Source: Candidatus Aenigmatarchaeota archaeon (GTDB lineage Archaea > Aenigmatarchaeota > Aenigmatarchaeia > CG10238-14). Taken from it: 14,503 nucleotides of DNA. The DNA lies in the NCBI GenBank assembly GCA_025058005.1, contig JANXDN010000003.1:1-14503 (forward strand), given 5' to 3'. Position 1 is the stretch's first letter, and each line of letters opens with the position of its first letter. The position numbers and the translations under genes are program-made. The notes under the pieces are model-generated. The model saw only the letters and a list, made by a program, of their open reading frames with translations, was not told where the DNA came from and did no database searches. Below are positions 13,339 to 14,503 of the stretch, in pieces.

Positions 13339-13366
13339 CAAAGTCCAGAAGAATTAATATTAATAT

Positions 13367-13440
13367 GGGGTAGTAGTATAACTTGGCTAGTATTCCAGCT
13401 TCGGGAGCTGGCGATCTGGGTTCAAATCCCGGCTACCCCA
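13367..13440 (+). tRNA. tRNA-Pro(CGG)
   Basis: Acceptor GGGGTAG pairs with CTACCCC; the discriminator is A at 13440. Anticodon stem CCAGC (13395-13399) pairs with GCTGG. The loop TTCGGGA gives anticodon CGG (13402-13404). The T arm is CTGGG-TTCAAAT-CCCGG. The D stem is weak (GTAT against GTAT, with G-T and T-G pairs). There is no intron and no encoded CCA. The convergent zinc-ribbon gene ends 8 bases downstream. Confidence 0.95.
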
Positions 13441-13448
13441 AAAGATAG

Positions 13449-13940
13449 CTAAAAGTAGTTAAAATGAAGGATTAGCTCTTCGTCAGAAAGTCTCTTATTA
13501 ACTAAACTATACCTTGGTGGAATATTGATTATCTTAAAATATCCTTTATTACCAGCGACAGCCCTCACCTCTATAGAATTAGAAAATATTTGCAAATTAA
13601 CATCTTCTATTTTTTTCACCCCCGGCAATTTTATATAAAATATCAATTCGTTTGCCAACTTTTTCATACTCATTTCAGGTTCAATAACATCTTTTGGCAT
13701 TTTAATTGGTTTAGAATTTATTATTTTTGGTTTTTCTTGATTAATTCCCACTGGTGTTAAAGTTATTGTAATGTTTTTGGGGATTTCAAATTCCTCATCC
13801 ATTTCTTCAAATTTTTGCGCAATAAACTTTATCTGTCTGTTAAAAAATTCTACTAAATCTGAAGAACCTATCATTATACCACAATTTGGACAAAACCTCC
13901 ATTTTTTATTTAATTTTGTTTCGCATATTTCACATCTCAT
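13449..13940 (-). CDS. Zinc ribbon fused to alpha-crystallin (Hsp20-like) domain
   Basis: 163 residues. A zinc ribbon opens the protein: MRCEICETKLNKKWRFCPNC with Cys 3, 6, 17 and 20. An acidic helix and a linker rich in Lys, Pro and Ile follow (about 26-95). Residues about 98-160 resemble an Hsp20/alpha-crystallin domain: ELIFYIKLPGVKKIEDVNLQ, IFSNSIEVRAVAGNKGYFKI, INIPPRY, RLSDEELILHF. The usual GVL signature is replaced by EELILHF, and there is no C-terminal IxI tail, so large-oligomer assembly as in true small heat shock proteins is doubtful. A substrate-holding or adaptor role with the ribbon as a binding module is a guess. A/T-rich TTTAAATAAAT upstream (about 13972-13984) could be the promoter. 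The TAG stop lies 8 bases from tRNA-Pro. Confidence 0.75.
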   Translation of the reverse strand: MRCEICETKLNKKWRFCPNCGIMIGSSDLVEFFNRQIKFIAQKFEEMDEEFEIPKNITITLTPVGINQEKPKIINSKPIKMPKDVIEPEMSMKKLANELIFYIKLPGVKKIEDVNLQIFSNSIEVRAVAGNKGYFKIINIPPRYSLVNKRLSDEELILHFNYF

Positions 13941-14213
13941 AAATATGCACCAGACTCTTTTATTTCCACCTTTTATTTATTTAAAGTTTTTTTGTTTAAC
14001 TCTCATTCAATTTAACCCTATGGCTACAGGTGTTGTTCTAACTTGAATGAAATTAGTAATTTTGTATTTTTAAATTATCATGCTACCGGATGATTTAAAA
14101 TAAACATGCAAAATCCTGCTACCTTGTAGAGAATTGTATCTTATATCATTCTTCCAATGAAAATATCATTTAAAGAGTTAATATTATCGCTTACCAGGTT
14201 AATGACAAATAAA

Positions 14214-14224
14214 TTTATATATTT
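14214..14224 (+). promoter_or_regulatory. TATA box of superoxide dismutase
   Basis: TTTATATATTT predicts a transcript start near 14244, giving a leader of about 60 bases. That is longer than the apparently leaderless starts elsewhere in the window. Confidence 0.65.
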
Positions 14225-14235
14225 GAAAAATAAAC

Positions 14236-14254
14236 AATATAACAGTGTTATATT
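14236..14254. promoter_or_regulatory. 19-base perfect palindrome, likely operator of superoxide dismutase
   Basis: AATATAACA and TGTTATATT are perfect inverted 9-base arms around a central G (14245). The centre lies about 26 bases after the TATA centre, directly on the expected transcription start, where a bound dimeric repressor would block polymerase. Confidence 0.6.
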
Positions 14255-14270
14255 TCTCACACTTTCTCAC
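14253..14270 (+). repeat. Two TTTCTCAC direct repeats in the superoxide dismutase leader
   Basis: TTTCTCAC at 14253-14260 and 14263-14270 are spaced exactly 10 bases apart, about one helical turn. They could bind a regulator on DNA or simply be an unstructured pyrimidine-rich leader. Confidence 0.35.
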
Positions 14271-14292
14271 TACTCAAATTCCTTTAATCAAA

Positions 14293-14302
14293 AAGGAGGT
14301 GA
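14293..14302 (+). promoter_or_regulatory. Strong Shine-Dalgarno of superoxide dismutase
   Basis: AAGGAGGTGA is a perfect complement to the usual archaeal 16S 3' end, 5 bases before ATG 14308. It fixes the start and implies high expression. Confidence 0.85.
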
Positions 14303-14307
14303 ACAAG

Positions 14308-14503
14308 ATGAAATTCGAAAAAAAGGCACCAATAGATTTTTTATCCAAAAAACCTTCCCTGATTAAAATGGAGGGATTTTCAGAAAAATCTATAGTAGAG
14401 CATCTAAAACTTTACCAAGGATACGTCAACAAATATAATGAAATAATGGAAAAACTATTGGCTCTTAGTGAGGATGATTTAAAGAGCGGCAATGCAACAT
14501 TCT
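14308..14503 (+). CDS. sod: Fe/Mn superoxide dismutase, N-terminal 65 residues, runs off right edge
   Basis: 65 codons reach the window edge; a full enzyme is about 200 residues. The start MKFEKKAPIDFLSKKPSLIK is followed by MEGFSEKSIVEHLKLYQGYV and NKYNEIMEKLLALSEDD. The block GFSEKxxxxHxxLYQGYVNxxN is typical of the N-terminal hairpin of Fe/Mn superoxide dismutases, with His32 expected to be the first metal ligand. The remaining ligands (His, Asp, His) lie beyond the window, so metal choice and activity cannot be checked. It turns superoxide into oxygen and peroxide. It has its own promoter, a palindromic operator candidate and a strong ribosome site, which fits a stress-regulated gene. Confidence 0.8.
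   Translation, partial: MKFEKKAPIDFLSKKPSLIKMEGFSEKSIVEHLKLYQGYVNKYNEIMEKLLALSEDDLKSGNATF

Larger units (their letters stand above)
13941..14307. other. Intergenic region upstream of superoxide dismutase
   Basis: About 365 bases, the longest gene-free stretch here. It carries the promoter of the zinc-ribbon/alpha-crystallin gene on the left. The right end has the superoxide dismutase TATA box, a 19-base palindrome, two TTTCTCAC repeats and a strong ribosome site. The middle (about 14040-14200) has two TGCTACC copies about 34 bases apart and no convincing frame on either strand. Confidence 0.6.

Noticed and set aside
14157..14366. 69-residue plus-strand frame overlapping the start of superoxide dismutase
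   Set aside because: No ribosome site; it crosses the TATA box and palindrome and overlaps a recognised gene in another frame.
1..14503. CRISPR array, insertion sequence, phage or toxin-antitoxin module
   Set aside because: No regular repeat-spacer pattern, transposase, terminal inverted repeats or recognisable toxin gene was seen.

Overview
The window is a compact, clearly AT-rich piece of an archaeal chromosome. Archaeal identity rests on ribosomal proteins L7Ae, S28e and L24e, RNA polymerase subunit L, an ADP-forming acetyl-CoA synthetase alpha subunit, a Hel308 helicase, the wyosine enzyme TYW1, a DUF371 protein and an intron-containing tRNA without encoded CCA. The short genes, tightly packed convergent pairs, many apparently leaderless promoters and several membrane or coiled-coil genes I cannot name suggest a small-genome (DPANN-like) lineage. 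That placement is inference; I cannot name the phylum.

Layout. Bases 1-580 (minus) hold the start of ribosomal protein L1. It diverges from a plus-strand L7Ae-S28e-L24e operon (714-1431). A small charged protein of unknown function (minus) abuts L24e. RNA polymerase subunit L and a membrane-anchored coiled-coil protein follow (plus), then the acetyl-CoA synthetase alpha subunit and a XerA-like tyrosine recombinase (both minus). A Trm112-like zinc protein (plus) converges on TYW1 (minus). TYW1 shares an intergenic promoter region with an intron-containing tRNA-Ser(UGA). Then come a sodium-coupled NSS transporter (minus), a three-gene plus-strand cluster (membrane DsbA-like oxidoreductase, DUF371, PAP2 phosphatase), a 41-residue zinc-ribbon microprotein (minus), Hel308 (plus), a Bax-inhibitor-1 family membrane protein (minus), tRNA-Pro(CGG) (plus), a zinc-ribbon/alpha-crystallin fusion (minus) and the start of an Fe/Mn superoxide dismutase (plus) running off the right end.

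The genes fall mainly into translation (L1, L7Ae, S28e, L24e, two tRNAs, TYW1, Trm112), transcription (RpoL), DNA maintenance (Hel308, XerA), energy (acetyl-CoA synthetase) and envelope or redox (DsbA-like protein, superoxide dismutase, PAP2, NSS, BI-1). I see no phage, insertion sequence, CRISPR array or defence island.

The most striking observation is in TYW1. Its conserved N-terminus, with the first cysteine of the auxiliary iron-sulfur cluster, is present in frame and behind a well-placed promoter, but is separated from the rest by one in-frame TAG. TAG also ends three other genes here, so it is a normal stop. Other points worth a look are a perfect palindrome over the expected transcription start of superoxide dismutase, another over the start codon of the coiled-coil gene, a perfect Shine-Dalgarno core inside the tRNA-Ser intron, and substitutions at key positions of the DsbA-like, NSS and XerA proteins.
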